From contig NZ_KZ984447.1 of NCBI RefSeq assembly GCF_003569915.1, positions 106,500 to 170,499 on the forward strand: a stretch of DNA of 64,000 nucleotides, written 5' to 3'. Below are positions 36,712-46,272 of the stretch, one piece after another (position 1 is the stretch's first letter; every line of letters begins with the position of its first letter). Both the position numbers and the translations under genes were made by a program. This DNA is from Comamonas testosteroni. Its GTDB lineage: Bacteria > Pseudomonadota > Gammaproteobacteria > Burkholderiales > Burkholderiaceae_C. The notes under the pieces were generated by a model. The model did not search any database, had not been told where the DNA came from, and saw only the letters and a list, made by a program, of their open reading frames with translations.

Positions 36712-37751
36712 GGCTGGGGGATGTGCGCGGGGTGCAGGGCATGGGCCAGCCTGCGCGTGGCCTCTACATTGCGTGGGCTGGGGGTGGCTTCGGCAAATTC
36801 CATGAACACAAATTTCTGCTCGCGGACAGCCTTGAGTTGTGACAGCTCGGGCTTGGCCAGAAGAAACTGGCGCTTGCCATCTGCCGTGGGTCTGTCGTTG
36901 TCGACGATGACAATCCAGTCCGGATCGCGCGCGATCACATCTTCCCAGTTACCGCGCATCCAGCTGCTGTTGAGGTCGTCAAAAATATTGCTGCCGCCCG
37001 CAGCTTCGATCATGGCCTGCGGCATGGCATAGCGGCCTGTGGTGATGGGAATGTCTGTGCCGCTGTCAAAGACAAACACCTTGGGTTTTTCCACTTTTCC
37101 TTTGAGTGCATCGGTGATGCGCTGCAGCTCGGTGCGCTGGCCGCTGACCAATGCTTGGGCGCGTGATTCGATATCAAAGATTCGGCCCAGGTTGAGCAGG
37201 TCGTTGAAGGTGTCTTCCAGCGACACGCGTTCGCGCGCTACCTGGCGGATGCAGGATTCACTGAGCACGTAGCTGGCAATGTTCAACTCCCTCAGGCTGG
37301 AGGGGGTGATCTGACCTTGCCTGAAACCGTAGGACCAGCCACTGAAGACAAAATCGGGCTCGGCATTGAGCAAGGTCTCAAGGTTCATGCCCTGACTGGA
37401 GAGGTCTGGCACTTTTTCCAGCAATGGCCGCATGGCGGGGGGCAGGCGCTGGATATCACGCAGGCCGCCGTAGCCCACGAGGCGATCTTGCAGGCCCAGC
37501 GCCAGAAACATCTCCAGCAGATTAATGCCGTGCACCACAGCGCGCTGCGGCACCTGGTCGTAGACCACGGGCTGACCGCAGACTTCGATGGATAGGGGCG
37601 CGCGCGGCGGTTCTGCCGGCGAAACAGGGGCCTCGACGGTGCGATGTTCAGAACAAGCGACAAGCGCCAGACCGGTTAACGCCGTAACGATGGAGCGTTT
37701 CAAAAAGCCATCAAACAGGAACCACCCGCGCATGCACTTATTGGATTTCAT
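36708..37751 (-). CDS. btuF: Corrinoid-binding periplasmic lipoprotein of the ABC transporter
   Basis: This 347-residue binding protein of the BtuF/FepB cluster has a signal peptide ending LALVAC (C33 lipidated), so it is tethered. Family segments are AVVHGINLLEMFLALGLQDRLVGYGG, LNAEPDFVFSGWSYGF and IARDPDWIVIVD. The start may be ATG 37751 or an internal Met six codons later. It lies 70 bases after btuB and overlaps btuC. Confidence 0.9.
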   Translation of the reverse strand: MKSNKCMRGWFLFDGFLKRSIVTALTGLALVACSEHRTVEAPVSPAEPPRAPLSIEVCGQPVVYDQVPQRAVVHGINLLEMFLALGLQDRLVGYGGLRDIQRLPPAMRPLLEKVPDLSSQGMNLETLLNAEPDFVFSGWSYGFRQGQITPSSLRELNIASYVLSESCIRQVARERVSLEDTFNDLLNLGRIFDIESRAQALVSGQRTELQRITDALKGKVEKPKVFVFDSGTDIPITTGRYAMPQAMIEAAGGSNIFDDLNSSWMRGNWEDVIARDPDWIVIVDNDRPTADGKRQFLLAKPELSQLKAVREQKFVFMEFAEATPSPRNVEATRRLAHALHPAHIPQP

Positions 37752-37821
37752 GGCGTTTAGGGTCTACGTCAAGTAAATACATACGCTGGTTGCTCCTGTT
37801 TTTATAGTGCACGGACCGCTT

Positions 37822-39969
37822 TTAGAACGAGAACTCTGCCGTCAGATCCACGCGGCGGCCTTCCCCCGGATAGGCTTGCGAGGCCTTGGCGCTGGAAACT
37901 GCCGAGTAGGTGTAGAGCTTGTCGGTGAGGTTGCGCACAGACAGACGGTAGGTGCTGCCTGCCTGCGGGCGCCAGCTCAAAGCCGCATCCCAAACCGTGT
38001 AGCCACCGCTGAGGGCCGTGTTGGCGTTGTCGGCAAAGCGGCTGCCCACGGCGCGTGCACCCAGCGATGCCTGCCAACGACCCACGCTGCTGTGGGTGGA
38101 GTAGTGCGCCCATAGATTGGCCGTGTTGCGCGCCACGTTGCTGGGGCGATTGCCCGATCGGTTGGCGCCACCGGCTTCGATCAGTTGGTCATATTTGGCA
38201 TCGACAAAGGCGTAGTTGCCCTCCACGCGCCACTGCGGCGAGAGGCGCATCACCGCGCTCAGCTCCAGTCCCTGCGAATGCTGCTTGCCGCCTTGTACGG
38301 ACAACTGGCTGTTGTTCGGATCGCGGGTGATGATGTCCTTTTTCTCGATCCGATAGGCGGCAGCCGTCCACTCACCCAGACCCTGGGCAAAGTGCTGCTT
38401 CAGACCCAGTTCGATCTGGCGTGCCGTGGTCAGCTTGTAGTTTCGATTGGCGAGGTTCAGGGTCAGGATGTTGCTGACCGGGTCATGTCCTTGAGAGACT
38501 TGGCCATACAGGCTGGTCTGGGCGTTGAGCTTGTGCGTCAGGCCCAGCCGCCATGCAGTGCCGCCCAGGTTTTTGCCGAACGAGCCGCTTCCAATCAGGT
38601 CGTTGCGGGTGAAGTCTGTCAGATCGCGGCGAATGCCGGCCAGCAGCAGCCAGCGGTCACTGAGCGTCCAGGCGTCTTCGGCATAGAAGTCATGCGTGGT
38701 GGCAACTGTGGTAAAGCGCGGAATCATGGAACTGGTGTTGTCCCAGCCGTGATAGATGGCTTCCACAGGCATGGTGGTGGAGTAGTCAAAGGCCGACGAG
38801 GCATAGCCGAATTTGGCGCGGCTCACCTCCCAGCCCAGCACCAGTTGATGGGCTCCGGCCTTGAGTTTGGACTCCAGGCGATTGCCGGTTTGCTCCAGAT
38901 CGTGCGTCAGCTCGATATAGTCGCCGCGCGTGATCGTCTGGGCCGCCGGGTTGTAGCTATAGGCTTCAATGTTGCGCCAGTAGCGGTCGGCCTTGAAGTG
39001 ATAGAGCTCGTTGCTCACGCTCCACTGGTCGTTAATCTGGTACTGCGCCCGGGCGCGCACGCGCTTGTCCTTGATGCGGATATCGCTGTCGTCGGTATTG
39101 AAGTTGCGACCCAGCAGCTCGGGCACGATGGCGCCGTTGACCGTGGGCGTGCCAAAGTAACGCGCGGGCTTTTCGTCACTGACATCGGCCAGCAGTTCCA
39201 CGCGCAAAGCGGTCGTGGGCTGCCAGCGCAGAGTGCTCATCAGTTTGCTGCCGCTGGCGCGGCTCATGTCGTGCTCGCCGCGGGTGTAGTGGCCGTAAGC
39301 GTCTACGCGGTAGCTCAGCGTATCGCTGAGCGCGCCCCCCATACCCAGCCCCAGCTTGGCCGAACCATGCGAGCCAGCCCCCACCAGAACCTCGCGCACG
39401 GTCTCGCGCGTGGGCTGCTTGCGCACTACATTGGCGGTGGCCCCGACGGTGCCCGAGCCATAGACGATGAAGGCCGGGCCACGCAGCACCTCGACACGCT
39501 CATAGCCCCAGCTGTTGGCAGGGTAGGGCGTGGTGGAGGAGGCCACGCCAAGGCGCACGCCATCTTCGGCAATGCCTACGGAGTTGGTGCCCGTAAAGCC
39601 GCGCGTGCTGAAGGACAGGCTGCTATAGCTGGTGGCAGACAGCGGTGTCATGCCCACTGTGCGGCCAATGATGTCGGCCATGCGGCTGTCGCCGCGCTCT
39701 TGCCAGGTCTGCTCGTCCACATGATCCAGGCTGGCTGGCAGATCCAGAGTGGTTATGCCGGTGCGGCTGCCGGAGACCGTCGGCAGCGAAAGACCCAAGC
39801 CGCCTTCGGCAGTATCAATAACTTGAACGGTGGGAAGTTGCGCTGGGGCTGCTGCTCCAGCAGCCTTGGTCGCCGAGGTTTGAGTGGGTTCGGCCACGGG
39901 TTCTGCGGCCATGCTGATTGTAGCGGGTACCAGGCCGATCAGAGCGGCAGGCAAGGAGAAGTGATTCAT
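37822..39969 (-). CDS. btuB: BtuB-like TonB-dependent outer-membrane receptor
   Basis: This 715-residue receptor has a signal peptide (about 1-21), a linker rich in Ala/Thr and a TonB-box-like PTVQVI. The plug contains MADIIGRTVGMTP, SLSFSTRGF, WGYERVEVLRGPAFIVYGSG and ANVVRKQPT. The barrel ends VDLTAEFSF. The plug resembles siderophore receptors, and the barrel is larger than E. coli BtuB, so the corrinoid assignment rests mainly on the cobalamin riboswitch upstream and the btuFCD genes downstream. Confidence 0.88.
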   Translation of the reverse strand: MNHFSLPAALIGLVPATISMAAEPVAEPTQTSATKAAGAAAPAQLPTVQVIDTAEGGLGLSLPTVSGSRTGITTLDLPASLDHVDEQTWQERGDSRMADIIGRTVGMTPLSATSYSSLSFSTRGFTGTNSVGIAEDGVRLGVASSTTPYPANSWGYERVEVLRGPAFIVYGSGTVGATANVVRKQPTRETVREVLVGAGSHGSAKLGLGMGGALSDTLSYRVDAYGHYTRGEHDMSRASGSKLMSTLRWQPTTALRVELLADVSDEKPARYFGTPTVNGAIVPELLGRNFNTDDSDIRIKDKRVRARAQYQINDQWSVSNELYHFKADRYWRNIEAYSYNPAAQTITRGDYIELTHDLEQTGNRLESKLKAGAHQLVLGWEVSRAKFGYASSAFDYSTTMPVEAIYHGWDNTSSMIPRFTTVATTHDFYAEDAWTLSDRWLLLAGIRRDLTDFTRNDLIGSGSFGKNLGGTAWRLGLTHKLNAQTSLYGQVSQGHDPVSNILTLNLANRNYKLTTARQIELGLKQHFAQGLGEWTAAAYRIEKKDIITRDPNNSQLSVQGGKQHSQGLELSAVMRLSPQWRVEGNYAFVDAKYDQLIEAGGANRSGNRPSNVARNTANLWAHYSTHSSVGRWQASLGARAVGSRFADNANTALSGGYTVWDAALSWRPQAGSTYRLSVRNLTDKLYTYSAVSSAKASQAYPGEGRRVDLTAEFSF

Positions 39970-40137
39970 TCGCGTCAGTCGATGCTGACCGCCTGCCTGC
40001 TGGTGACGAGATCATGCCAAAAGCATGGACTCGCATTGAACGAACCCGCCATTGGCTTGTTGCCGTCACGCTGCTCCCCGCAGACGGTCGTTGCAAATGC
40101 TGGCGGCAGGGGCTGACCCGGCAACGCGCAGCGCTTC

Positions 40138-40353
40138 ACAGGCCGGTATCCGGGCTGGCAGATGGCTCAATGCCTGCCGACTCGCCTTCCCAACGTCGCC
40201 GCGCACCTCGTGAGAGGTCACGTACAACGTCAGTGACTGGCTCTTGCACTGCAAAAGCCGTGAGTCGGTTGAATCTGCTTACCGTTGCGGGGGCAGCCAG
40301 GGCTTTGCACCCTGTTCCCGTTTAACCCGGGGCATAGCCCGAGCACCTGTGAC
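40138..40353 (-). ncRNA. Cobalamin (B12) riboswitch
   Basis: On the minus strand this leader shows the class features in order: CAGGTGCTCGGG, GGGAACAGGGTGCAAAGCCC, the core CTGCCCCCGCAACGGTAAG (40297-40279), a GTCACTG element, GGGAAGGCGAGTCGGCAGG, and the B12 box AGCCCGGATACCGGCC (40156-40141). It lies about 170 bases upstream of btuB. Bound B12 should fold it to shut off the transport operon. Confidence 0.93.
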
Positions 40354-40419
40354 ATTTGAATTGAAGGGAACTGACCGGCAGATTGAATCTGTCAGAAACC
40401 TTCCTTCAATTCGCTGCGC

Positions 40420-40447
40420 AGTATATCGTAGCAGTGGTCGGGAGCAA
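40420..40447 (-). promoter_or_regulatory. Likely promoter of the B12-uptake operon
   Basis: Minus strand TTGCTC (40447-40442), 16-base spacer, TATACT (40425-40420). Transcription would start around 40412, about 60 bases ahead of the riboswitch. Confidence 0.5.
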
Positions 40448-40620
40448 GACTTGCTTCGGGACTCAGGCGGCGTTGGTTGTGCTGTCGGATTGGTTGGGAC
40501 CTTCGCCAACCTTCGGATTGCTCATCAGCGCATACCGTAATTTTTTACATGCCGGAAAATGACAGGGTCAAGGCCGTTTCCCAATGAAAACAGGGTGCTA
40601 AAGTGAATGTAAAACCCTAG

Positions 40621-40634
40621 GTCTTGTACAAGAC
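40621..40634 (+). promoter_or_regulatory. Palindromic operator candidate upstream of icd
   Basis: GTCTTGTACAAGAC is a perfect 14-bp palindrome 155 bases upstream of the icd start. Similar TCTT-n-AAGA palindromes precede TCA-cycle genes in Burkholderiales, where a GntR-type regulator has been proposed; I recall this from comparative regulon work and cannot check it here. Confidence 0.45.
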
Positions 40635-40788
40635 TTAAAAATTTTGCTCTAGTTGCGCTTAGAATTTTGTATTGTGGGAACGTATTGCAAGGAATAGCAA
40701 TGCTTCCTGCTGTGTCAGGCCCCATTGCGCAAGCTCGGGATGCAGGCCAGAGGCACGCCCCCCACCTTTTCACTACCTGAGACAAGAG

Positions 40789-43020
40789 ATGAGTACGCAG
40801 CAACCCACCATCATCTATACCTTGACGGACGAGGCGCCTCGCCTGGCCACCAGCGCATTCCTGCCCGTGATCCGCGCTTTCGCGGCACCCGCAGGCATCA
40901 ATGTGGAGACCAGCGATATTTCGCTGTCCGGCCGTATTCTGGGCGAGTTCCCCGAGTACCTGACCGACGAACAACGCGTTCCCAACAACCTGGCCGAGCT
41001 GGGCAAGCTGACGCTGACGCCCGAAGCCAACATCATCAAGCTGCCCAACATCTCCGCATCCGTGGGCCAGTTGACTGCTGCCATCAAGGAGCTGCAGTAC
41101 AAGGGTTACAAGGTTCCCAACTTCCCCGAGAACCCCACGACCGACGAAGAAAAGGACATCAAGGCGCGCTACAGCAAGTGCATCGGCTCGGCTGTGAACC
41201 CCGTGCTGCGCGAGGGCAACTCCGACCGTCGCGCCCCTGCCGCCGTCAAGAACTACGCCAAGAAGCACCCTCACTCCATGGGTGAGTGGAAGCAGTGGTC
41301 GCAGACCCATGTCTCGCACATGGATGAGGGCGACTTCTACCACGGCGAAAAGTCCATGACGCTGGACAAGGCCCGTGAAGTGAAGATGGTGCTGGAGACC
41401 AAGTCCGGCAAGAGCATCATCCTCAAGGACAAGGTCAAGCTGCAGAACGCAGAAGTGATCGACTCTATGTTCATGAGCAAGAAGGCGCTGTGCGATTTCT
41501 ATGAAAAGGAAATCGAAGACTGCCGCGAATCGGGCATTCTGTTCTCGCTGCACGTCAAGGCCACGATGATGAAGGTCTCGCACCCCATCGTGTTCGGTCA
41601 CTGCGTCAAGATCTTCTACCGTGAAGCTTTTGAAAAGCACGGCAAGCTGTTCGACGAACTGGGCGTGAACGTGAACAACGGCATGGCCGACCTGTACGCC
41701 AAGATTGACACACTGCCTGCCTCGCAGCGCGACGAAATCGTGCGCGACCTGCACAAGTGCCAGGAGCACCGTCCTCGTCTGGCCATGGTCGATTCGGCCA
41801 AGGGCATCACCAACTTCCACTCGCCCAACGACGTGATCGTTGACGCCTCCATGCCCGCCATGATCCGTGGCGGCGGCAAGATGTGGGCCGCTGATGGCAA
41901 GCCCTACGACTGCAAGGCCGTGATGCCTGAGTCCACCTTTGCCCGTATCTATCAGGAAGTGATCAACTTCTGCAAGTGGCACGGCAACTTCGACCCCAAG
42001 ACCATGGGCACCGTGCCCAACGTGGGTCTGATGGCGCAGAAGGCTGAAGAGTACGGCTCGCACGACAAGACGTTTGAAATCGCCGAAGACGGCGTGGCCA
42101 ACATCGTGGACATCGCCACCGGCGAAGTGCTGATGAGCCAGAACGTGGAAGAAGGCGACATCTGGCGTATGTGCCAGGTCAAGGATGCACCTATCCGCGA
42201 CTGGGTGAAGCTGGCTGTCACGCGTGCCCGCAACTCCGGCATGCCTGCCGTGTTCTGGCTGGACCCCTATCGTCCCCACGAAGCCGAGCTGATCAAGAAG
42301 GTGCAAACCTACCTGAAGGATTACGACACCACCGGCCTCGAAATCCACATCCTGTCACAAGTGCGCGCCATGCGCTACACGCTGGAGCGCGTGGCCCGTG
42401 GCCTGGACACCATCTCGGTGACCGGCAACATCCTGCGCGACTACCTGACCGACCTGTTCCCGATTCTGGAACTGGGCACCTCGGCCAAGATGCTGTCCAT
42501 CGTGCCTCTGATGGCAGGTGGCGGCATGTACGAAACCGGTGCTGGCGGCTCCGCTCCCAAGCATGTGCAGCAGCTGGTGGAGGAAAACCACCTACGCTGG
42601 GATTCGCTGGGTGAGTTCCTGGCGCTGGCCGTGTCCTTCGAAGACCTGGGCATCAAGGAAAACAACAGCCGCGCCAAGCTGCTGGCCAAGACCCTGGATG
42701 AAGCCACCGGCAAGCTGCTGGATCTGGACAAGTCGCCTTCGCGCCGCACCGGTGAGCTGGACAACCGTGGCTCGCAGTTCTACATCGCTCTGTACTGGGC
42801 TCAGGCGCTGGCCGCTCAGACCGAAGACGCGGAACTGGCTGCCAAGTTCGCGACTCTGGCCAAGACGCTGACCGACAACGAAGCCAAGATCGTTGGCGAG
42901 ATGAAGGAAGTGCAAGGCAAGGCTGCTGACATCGGCGGCTACTACATGCCCGACGTGGCCAAGATGGACGCTGTGATGCGCCCCAGCGCCACCTTCAACG
43001 CTGCCATCGCCGCAGTCTGA
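40789..43020 (+). CDS. icd: Monomeric NADP-dependent isocitrate dehydrogenase
   Basis: This 743-residue enzyme is the large single-chain type, unrelated in length and layout to the dimeric enzyme. It oxidises isocitrate to 2-oxoglutarate with NADP in the TCA cycle. Family segments are [51 protein letters not shown] and [28 protein letters not shown] split over the core. ATG 40789 is preceded by GACAAGAG; an upstream in-frame extension to 40672 is not conserved. A second isocitrate dehydrogenase gene lies at 44841. Confidence 0.96.
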   Translation: MSTQQPTIIYTLTDEAPRLATSAFLPVIRAFAAPAGINVETSDISLSGRILGEFPEYLTDEQRVPNNLAELGKLTLTPEANIIKLPNISASVGQLTAAIKELQYKGYKVPNFPENPTTDEEKDIKARYSKCIGSAVNPVLREGNSDRRAPAAVKNYAKKHPHSMGEWKQWSQTHVSHMDEGDFYHGEKSMTLDKAREVKMVLETKSGKSIILKDKVKLQNAEVIDSMFMSKKALCDFYEKEIEDCRESGILFSLHVKATMMKVSHPIVFGHCVKIFYREAFEKHGKLFDELGVNVNNGMADLYAKIDTLPASQRDEIVRDLHKCQEHRPRLAMVDSAKGITNFHSPNDVIVDASMPAMIRGGGKMWAADGKPYDCKAVMPESTFARIYQEVINFCKWHGNFDPKTMGTVPNVGLMAQKAEEYGSHDKTFEIAEDGVANIVDIATGEVLMSQNVEEGDIWRMCQVKDAPIRDWVKLAVTRARNSGMPAVFWLDPYRPHEAELIKKVQTYLKDYDTTGLEIHILSQVRAMRYTLERVARGLDTISVTGNILRDYLTDLFPILELGTSAKMLSIVPLMAGGGMYETGAGGSAPKHVQQLVEENHLRWDSLGEFLALAVSFEDLGIKENNSRAKLLAKTLDEATGKLLDLDKSPSRRTGELDNRGSQFYIALYWAQALAAQTEDAELAAKFATLAKTLTDNEAKIVGEMKEVQGKAADIGGYYMPDVAKMDAVMRPSATFNAAIAAV

Positions 43021-43070
43021 GAAGGCGCTGATGGCAAGCTGAGTTCAGGCTCGGCTTGCTGATCACAAAC

Positions 43071-43103
43071 AGCCGGTGAACCTGCAAAGGTCACCGGCTT
43101 TTT
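43071..43103 (+). terminator. Terminator after the monomeric icd
   Basis: AGCCGGTGA-a-CCT pairs with AGG-TCACCGGCT around GCAA, followed by TTTT. Confidence 0.88.
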
Positions 43104-43123
43104 CATGTGCGCTGTACAGGCTG

Positions 43124-43182
43124 TTTGCTATATAAAGAGAAGCTGCCTGCCTATATTGAATATGGACTAGAAGCTGGTTTGA
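43124..43182 (+). repeat. Repeat family A copy (diverged left end)
   Basis: TTTGCTAT, then AGCTGCCTGCCTATATTG, GGACTAGAAGCTGGTTTG. It lies between the icd terminator and the CPCC gene. Confidence 0.6.
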
Positions 43183-43227
43183 TTCAGAATTAATCCGAAT
43201 TGGCTTCAATTTCTCTGAAGGACTTTC

Positions 43228-43494
43228 ATGCCGTTGCATCAATGCCCATGCTGTGACTATTTCTCGCTGCCCACCCGTGGCGAGTACGACATCTGCAACG
43301 TCTGCTTCTGGGAAGATAATGGCATCGACGTGGATGAGCCCGATGAATACTCAGGCCCCAATCACATGACGCTGCGCGAAGGGCGGCAGAACTTCCTGCA
43401 GGTCGGGGCCTGTCATCCAAACAGCGTCAAGCATGTGATGCATGTGGATGATCGCCTGTGGCTCAGGTATAGAGGCCGCACGCTCAAAACTTAA
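43228..43494 (+). CDS. CPCC-type cysteine-rich protein
   Basis: This 88-residue protein has the CPCC domain: CPCC (6-9), then EYDICNVCFWEDNGIDVDEPD with CNVC (23-26), giving a probable four-cysteine zinc site. The family is widespread and small, and its function is unknown; some members sit near toxin or immunity genes, which I do not see here. The start at ATG 43228 has GAAGGA upstream. It is convergent with the next gene, whose stop overlaps its end by four bases. Confidence 0.85.
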   Translation: MPLHQCPCCDYFSLPTRGEYDICNVCFWEDNGIDVDEPDEYSGPNHMTLREGRQNFLQVGACHPNSVKHVMHVDDRLWLRYRGRTLKT

Positions 43495-44120
43495 CGGAGT
43501 TCCCTGGCCTGCTCAACCCAGCGCAGAAACCGCATGCCCGGGTGCTGGCGCAAACGAGGGTAGTGCGCGCGGTGATAGCAGTCCCAGTAGCTGGCGACCT
43601 GCTGTTTGCGCAAGGTGATGAAGTCGGGGTTTTCTGCGGCAAAGCCGCCGTAGCTTTGCGTGCTGAGCTGGGGAATATGCTCAGCCACAAGCTCGGCAAT
43701 CTGGCGCACATAGTCGCTGCTGAGCCTGATGACAAAGGGCACAACCCAATCTTCGTTGCGGGCTGCTTCCATCTGCAGCAACTGGCGCAAACAGGCCTCG
43801 CGCACATGGCCATTGCTGTGGCGACTGCCCAGACACAGCGTCAGTATTTGAGCGAGGCCGCTGGTTTTTTGAATGCACTGCTGCAGATTGCGCTCGTCGT
43901 AATAAACGCGATAAGGCGCATGCAACCGCTCGCCGCGTACTTGGCCGCTAAAGCCCGGAAAGGGCTCAAACGCTTCGCCTCTGCTCAGCCTTTGCAGCAA
44001 GGCGGGCGCAATCTGTGCCAGCGCTTGCGGAAATTGCGGCTGATAGAGCACGCGGTGCAGCTCAACGCTTGAACGGCTGGCCGCTGATTTTGGAGCCGGC
44101 CTTGATGCCGCGCTTGGCAA
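43491..44120 (-). CDS. Hypothetical protein, helical
   Basis: This frame of up to 209 residues starts at ATG 44120, which would overlap the DUF192 gene by 59 bases. GTG 44048, 13 bases after that gene's stop, gives a 185-residue protein and may be the true start. The sequence has EPFPGFSGQVRGERLHAPYRVYY, a conserved-looking basic/aromatic patch, then helices with ILTLCLGSRHSNGHVRE and MEAARNEDWVVPFVIRLSSDYV. I do not recognise a family. It seems co-transcribed with the DUF192 gene. Confidence 0.6.
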   Translation of the reverse strand: MPSAASRPAPKSAASRSSVELHRVLYQPQFPQALAQIAPALLQRLSRGEAFEPFPGFSGQVRGERLHAPYRVYYDERNLQQCIQKTSGLAQILTLCLGSRHSNGHVREACLRQLLQMEAARNEDWVVPFVIRLSSDYVRQIAELVAEHIPQLSTQSYGGFAAENPDFITLRKQQVASYWDCYHRAHYPRLRQHPGMRFLRWVEQARELR

Positions 44121-44571
44121 ACCAGCCCTGGTTCATCTCCAGTACAAAGCGCACGGGCTTGGCCGAGCAGTGCGAGTCATCGGTCATGGGCTGCATATCG
44201 GCCAGGTTGACGATGGTGCCGTCGTCGGCCACAAAGGCGGCCGTCAGCGGCAGCACGGTGTTGCGCATCCAGAAGCACTGCACGCCGGGCTGCTCGAAGA
44301 CGAACAGCATGCCTTCCTGCTGGGGCATTTCCTTGCGGAACATGAGACCAATCTCGCGCTGGCGCTCGGTCAGGGCCAGCTGGGTGTCGATGCGGTACAT
44401 GCCAGCGCTGAGGTCGGTGCGCTGCAGATTCATCTGCGGCTGGCCCGGGCCTTGAGCCATGGCAGCTGTGCTGCCCAGACCCAGTAGCGCTGTGGTGGCC
44501 AGCAACATTAGGCGCGTGCGCAAGCTGCTTTTGTGACGTTTGGTGGATGTCTTGCAGGAGAAAGTCTTCAT
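44062..44571 (-). CDS. DUF192 family exported protein
   Basis: This 169-residue protein has a basic N-terminus, a hydrophobic signal segment (about 21-36) and cleavage near AMAQG. The DUF192 domain shows LALTERQREIGLMFRKEMP, GMLFVFEQPGVQCFWMRNTVLPL and FVLEMNQGWFAKRGIKAGSKI. Its function is unknown, but the family is small, exported and compact. ATG 44571 is chosen over a TTG five codons upstream. Confidence 0.88.
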   Translation of the reverse strand: MKTFSCKTSTKRHKSSLRTRLMLLATTALLGLGSTAAMAQGPGQPQMNLQRTDLSAGMYRIDTQLALTERQREIGLMFRKEMPQQEGMLFVFEQPGVQCFWMRNTVLPLTAAFVADDGTIVNLADMQPMTDDSHCSAKPVRFVLEMNQGWFAKRGIKAGSKISGQPFKR

Positions 44572-44785
44572 AACCCGGCATGCCAAAAAAATGTCGATGC
44601 CATAGAGCCTAAAGCATGCTGTCTTGAATCGGGCTGAAAACGGTGACTTGGCGCTGAAAAATACTCACGGACTAGTTGCAGTTTGTGCATTGCGCTGCAG
44701 CTGTGCCGCGCTTGACAGTGGTTTGGGTGGACATTCTTAGAATTTGACGCGTGCAGTGGTGTCAAAATTCGGTCATACGCAAAAT

Positions 44786-44800
44786 GCACCGATACGGTGC
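44786..44800 (+). other. Small hairpin in the dimeric icd leader
   Basis: GCACCG-ATA-CGGTGC is a perfect 6-bp stem with a three-base loop 40 bases before the start codon. A TTGACA box lies at 44712-44717, but a convincing -10 is not clear. Confidence 0.35.
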
Positions 44801-44840
44801 GCCGCCGCACAAATACATCAGGACTAGGAGATTCCAGAGC

Positions 44841-46103
44841 ATGAGCGCTTCCCAGCACATCCAGGTTCCGCCGCAAGGCGAAAAAATCACCGTCAATGCC
44901 GACAAGACATTGAACGTGCCCAAGCAGCCCATCATTCCATTCATCGAAGGTGACGGCGTGGGTGTGGATGTGACTCCGGTCATGCGCAAGGTGGCCGATG
45001 CCGCCGTGGCCAAGGTCTATGGCAGCGAGCGCAAGATCGCCTGGATGGAAGTGTTTGCGGGCGAGAAGGCCACGCGCTTGTATGGCCCCGATATGTGGCT
45101 GCCCGAAGAGACCGTGGCCGCCGTGCGCGACTATGTGGTGTCCATCAAGGGGCCGTTGACGACGCCCGTGGGTGGCGGCATTCGCTCGCTGAACGTGGCG
45201 CTGCGCCAGGAGCTGGACCTGTATGTCTGCCTGCGCCCCGTGCAGTATTTCAAGGGCGTGCCTTCGCCACTGAAGGAACCCGAGAAGACCAATATGGTGA
45301 TCTTCCGCGAGAACTCGGAAGACATCTACGCCGGTATCGAATACGCGGCAGGCAGCGAGAACGCGAAAAAGCTGATCAGCTTTCTGTCCAAGGAGTTGGG
45401 AGCCAACAAGATCCGTTTCCCCGAGACTTCGGGCATTGGCATCAAGCCCGTGTCCAAGGAAGGCACGGAGCGTCTGGTGCGCAAGGCCATTCAGTACGCC
45501 ATCGACAACAACAAGCCTAGCGTGACCCTAGTGCACAAGGGCAACATCATGAAGTACACGGAAGGTGCTTTCCGTGACTGGGGCTATGCACTGGCGCAGC
45601 GCGAGTTCGGTGCCGAGCTGGTTGATGGCGGCCCCTGGGTCAAGCTCAAGAATCCGAACACAGGCAAGGACATCATCGTCAAGGACTCGATCACCGATGC
45701 CTTCCTGCAGCAGATTCTGATGCGCCCCGCCGAATATTCCGTGGTGGCAACGCTGAACCTCAACGGTGACTACATCTCCGACGCGCTGGCCGCGCAGGTG
45801 GGCGGCATTGGCATTGCGCCCGGCGCAAACATGTCCGAAACCATTGCCTGCTTTGAAGCCACGCACGGCACGGCACCGCGCTATGCGGGCAAGGATTATG
45901 TGAACCCCGGCTCGATGATTCTGTGCGCCGAGATGATGCTGCGCCACATGGGCTGGATAGAGGCTGCGGATCTGATCGTGGCATCGCTCGAAAAAGCCAT
46001 TCAGAGCAAGCATGTGACCTATGACTTTGCGCGCCTGATGGATGGGGCGACGCAGGTTTCGTGCTCGCGGTTTGGGGATGTGGTCATATCTATGATGGAT
46101 TGA
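44841..46103 (+). CDS. icd: Dimeric NADP-dependent isocitrate dehydrogenase
   Basis: This 420-residue enzyme is of the E. coli Icd type. Evidence: [15 protein letters not shown] near the N-terminus, the substrate and phosphorylation loop [40 protein letters not shown] and the NADP-site [21 protein letters not shown] 44841 follows AGGAG by ten bases; an in-frame start at 44751 is upstream of this site. It catalyses the same step as the monomeric enzyme at 40789, so the two may be used under different conditions. Confidence 0.96.
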   Translation: MSASQHIQVPPQGEKITVNADKTLNVPKQPIIPFIEGDGVGVDVTPVMRKVADAAVAKVYGSERKIAWMEVFAGEKATRLYGPDMWLPEETVAAVRDYVVSIKGPLTTPVGGGIRSLNVALRQELDLYVCLRPVQYFKGVPSPLKEPEKTNMVIFRENSEDIYAGIEYAAGSENAKKLISFLSKELGANKIRFPETSGIGIKPVSKEGTERLVRKAIQYAIDNNKPSVTLVHKGNIMKYTEGAFRDWGYALAQREFGAELVDGGPWVKLKNPNTGKDIIVKDSITDAFLQQILMRPAEYSVVATLNLNGDYISDALAAQVGGIGIAPGANMSETIACFEATHGTAPRYAGKDYVNPGSMILCAEMMLRHMGWIEAADLIVASLEKAIQSKHVTYDFARLMDGATQVSCSRFGDVVISMMD

Positions 46104-46107
46104 CCCG

Positions 46108-46205
46108 GCCTGGCTCCCCCTGAGCCGCTTTGCGGCTTCCCCCAGAGGGGGACGACACCTTCGGTGCGCGGCGGCGCTTCCTTGGTGTCTCTTTGTTGGG
46201 GCATG
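46108..46205 (+). repeat. Repeat family B copy
   Basis: This segment reads GGCTCCCCCTGAGCCGCTTTG, GCGGCTTCCCCCAGAGGGGG, ACGACACCTTCGGTGCGCGG, CGGCGCTTCCTTGGTGTC. It has the same block order as the copy at 6166-6272. It contains two strong inverted repeats and lies just after icd. Confidence 0.6.
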
Positions 46206-46231
46206 CTTTATCAAGTGCAGCGCCTAATGAC

Positions 46232-46260
46232 AAACAGCCCTTTCGGGCTGTTTTGTTTTT
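46232..46260 (+). terminator. Terminator between icd and the DsbA-like gene
   Basis: AAACAGCCC-TTTC-GGGCTGTTTT with a following T-rich run; the A/T flanks let it work in both directions for the convergent genes. Confidence 0.88.
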
Positions 46261-46272
46261 GAGGGCTACGTT

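Larger units (their letters stand above)
40354..40788. other. Divergent regulatory region between the B12 operon and icd
   Basis: This interval of about 435 bases between divergent units contains the btuB promoter, a CAGATT/AATCTG inverted repeat near 40379-40392, a perfect palindrome at 40621 and the icd leader. No conserved coding frame is visible. Confidence 0.5.

Noticed and set aside
37822..39969. Assignment of this receptor to a siderophore
   Set aside because: The plug resembles siderophore receptors, but the cobalamin riboswitch and the btuFCD genes make a corrinoid the better choice.
38185..40116. 643-codon plus-strand open frame opposite btuB
   Set aside because: It is the mirror of the receptor gene; composition is dominated by reverse-complemented codons, and no start signal or domain is visible.
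40525..42348. 607-codon minus-strand open frame opposite icd
   Set aside because: It overlaps a certain enzyme gene antisense; the histidine/valine-rich composition is typical of shadow frames.
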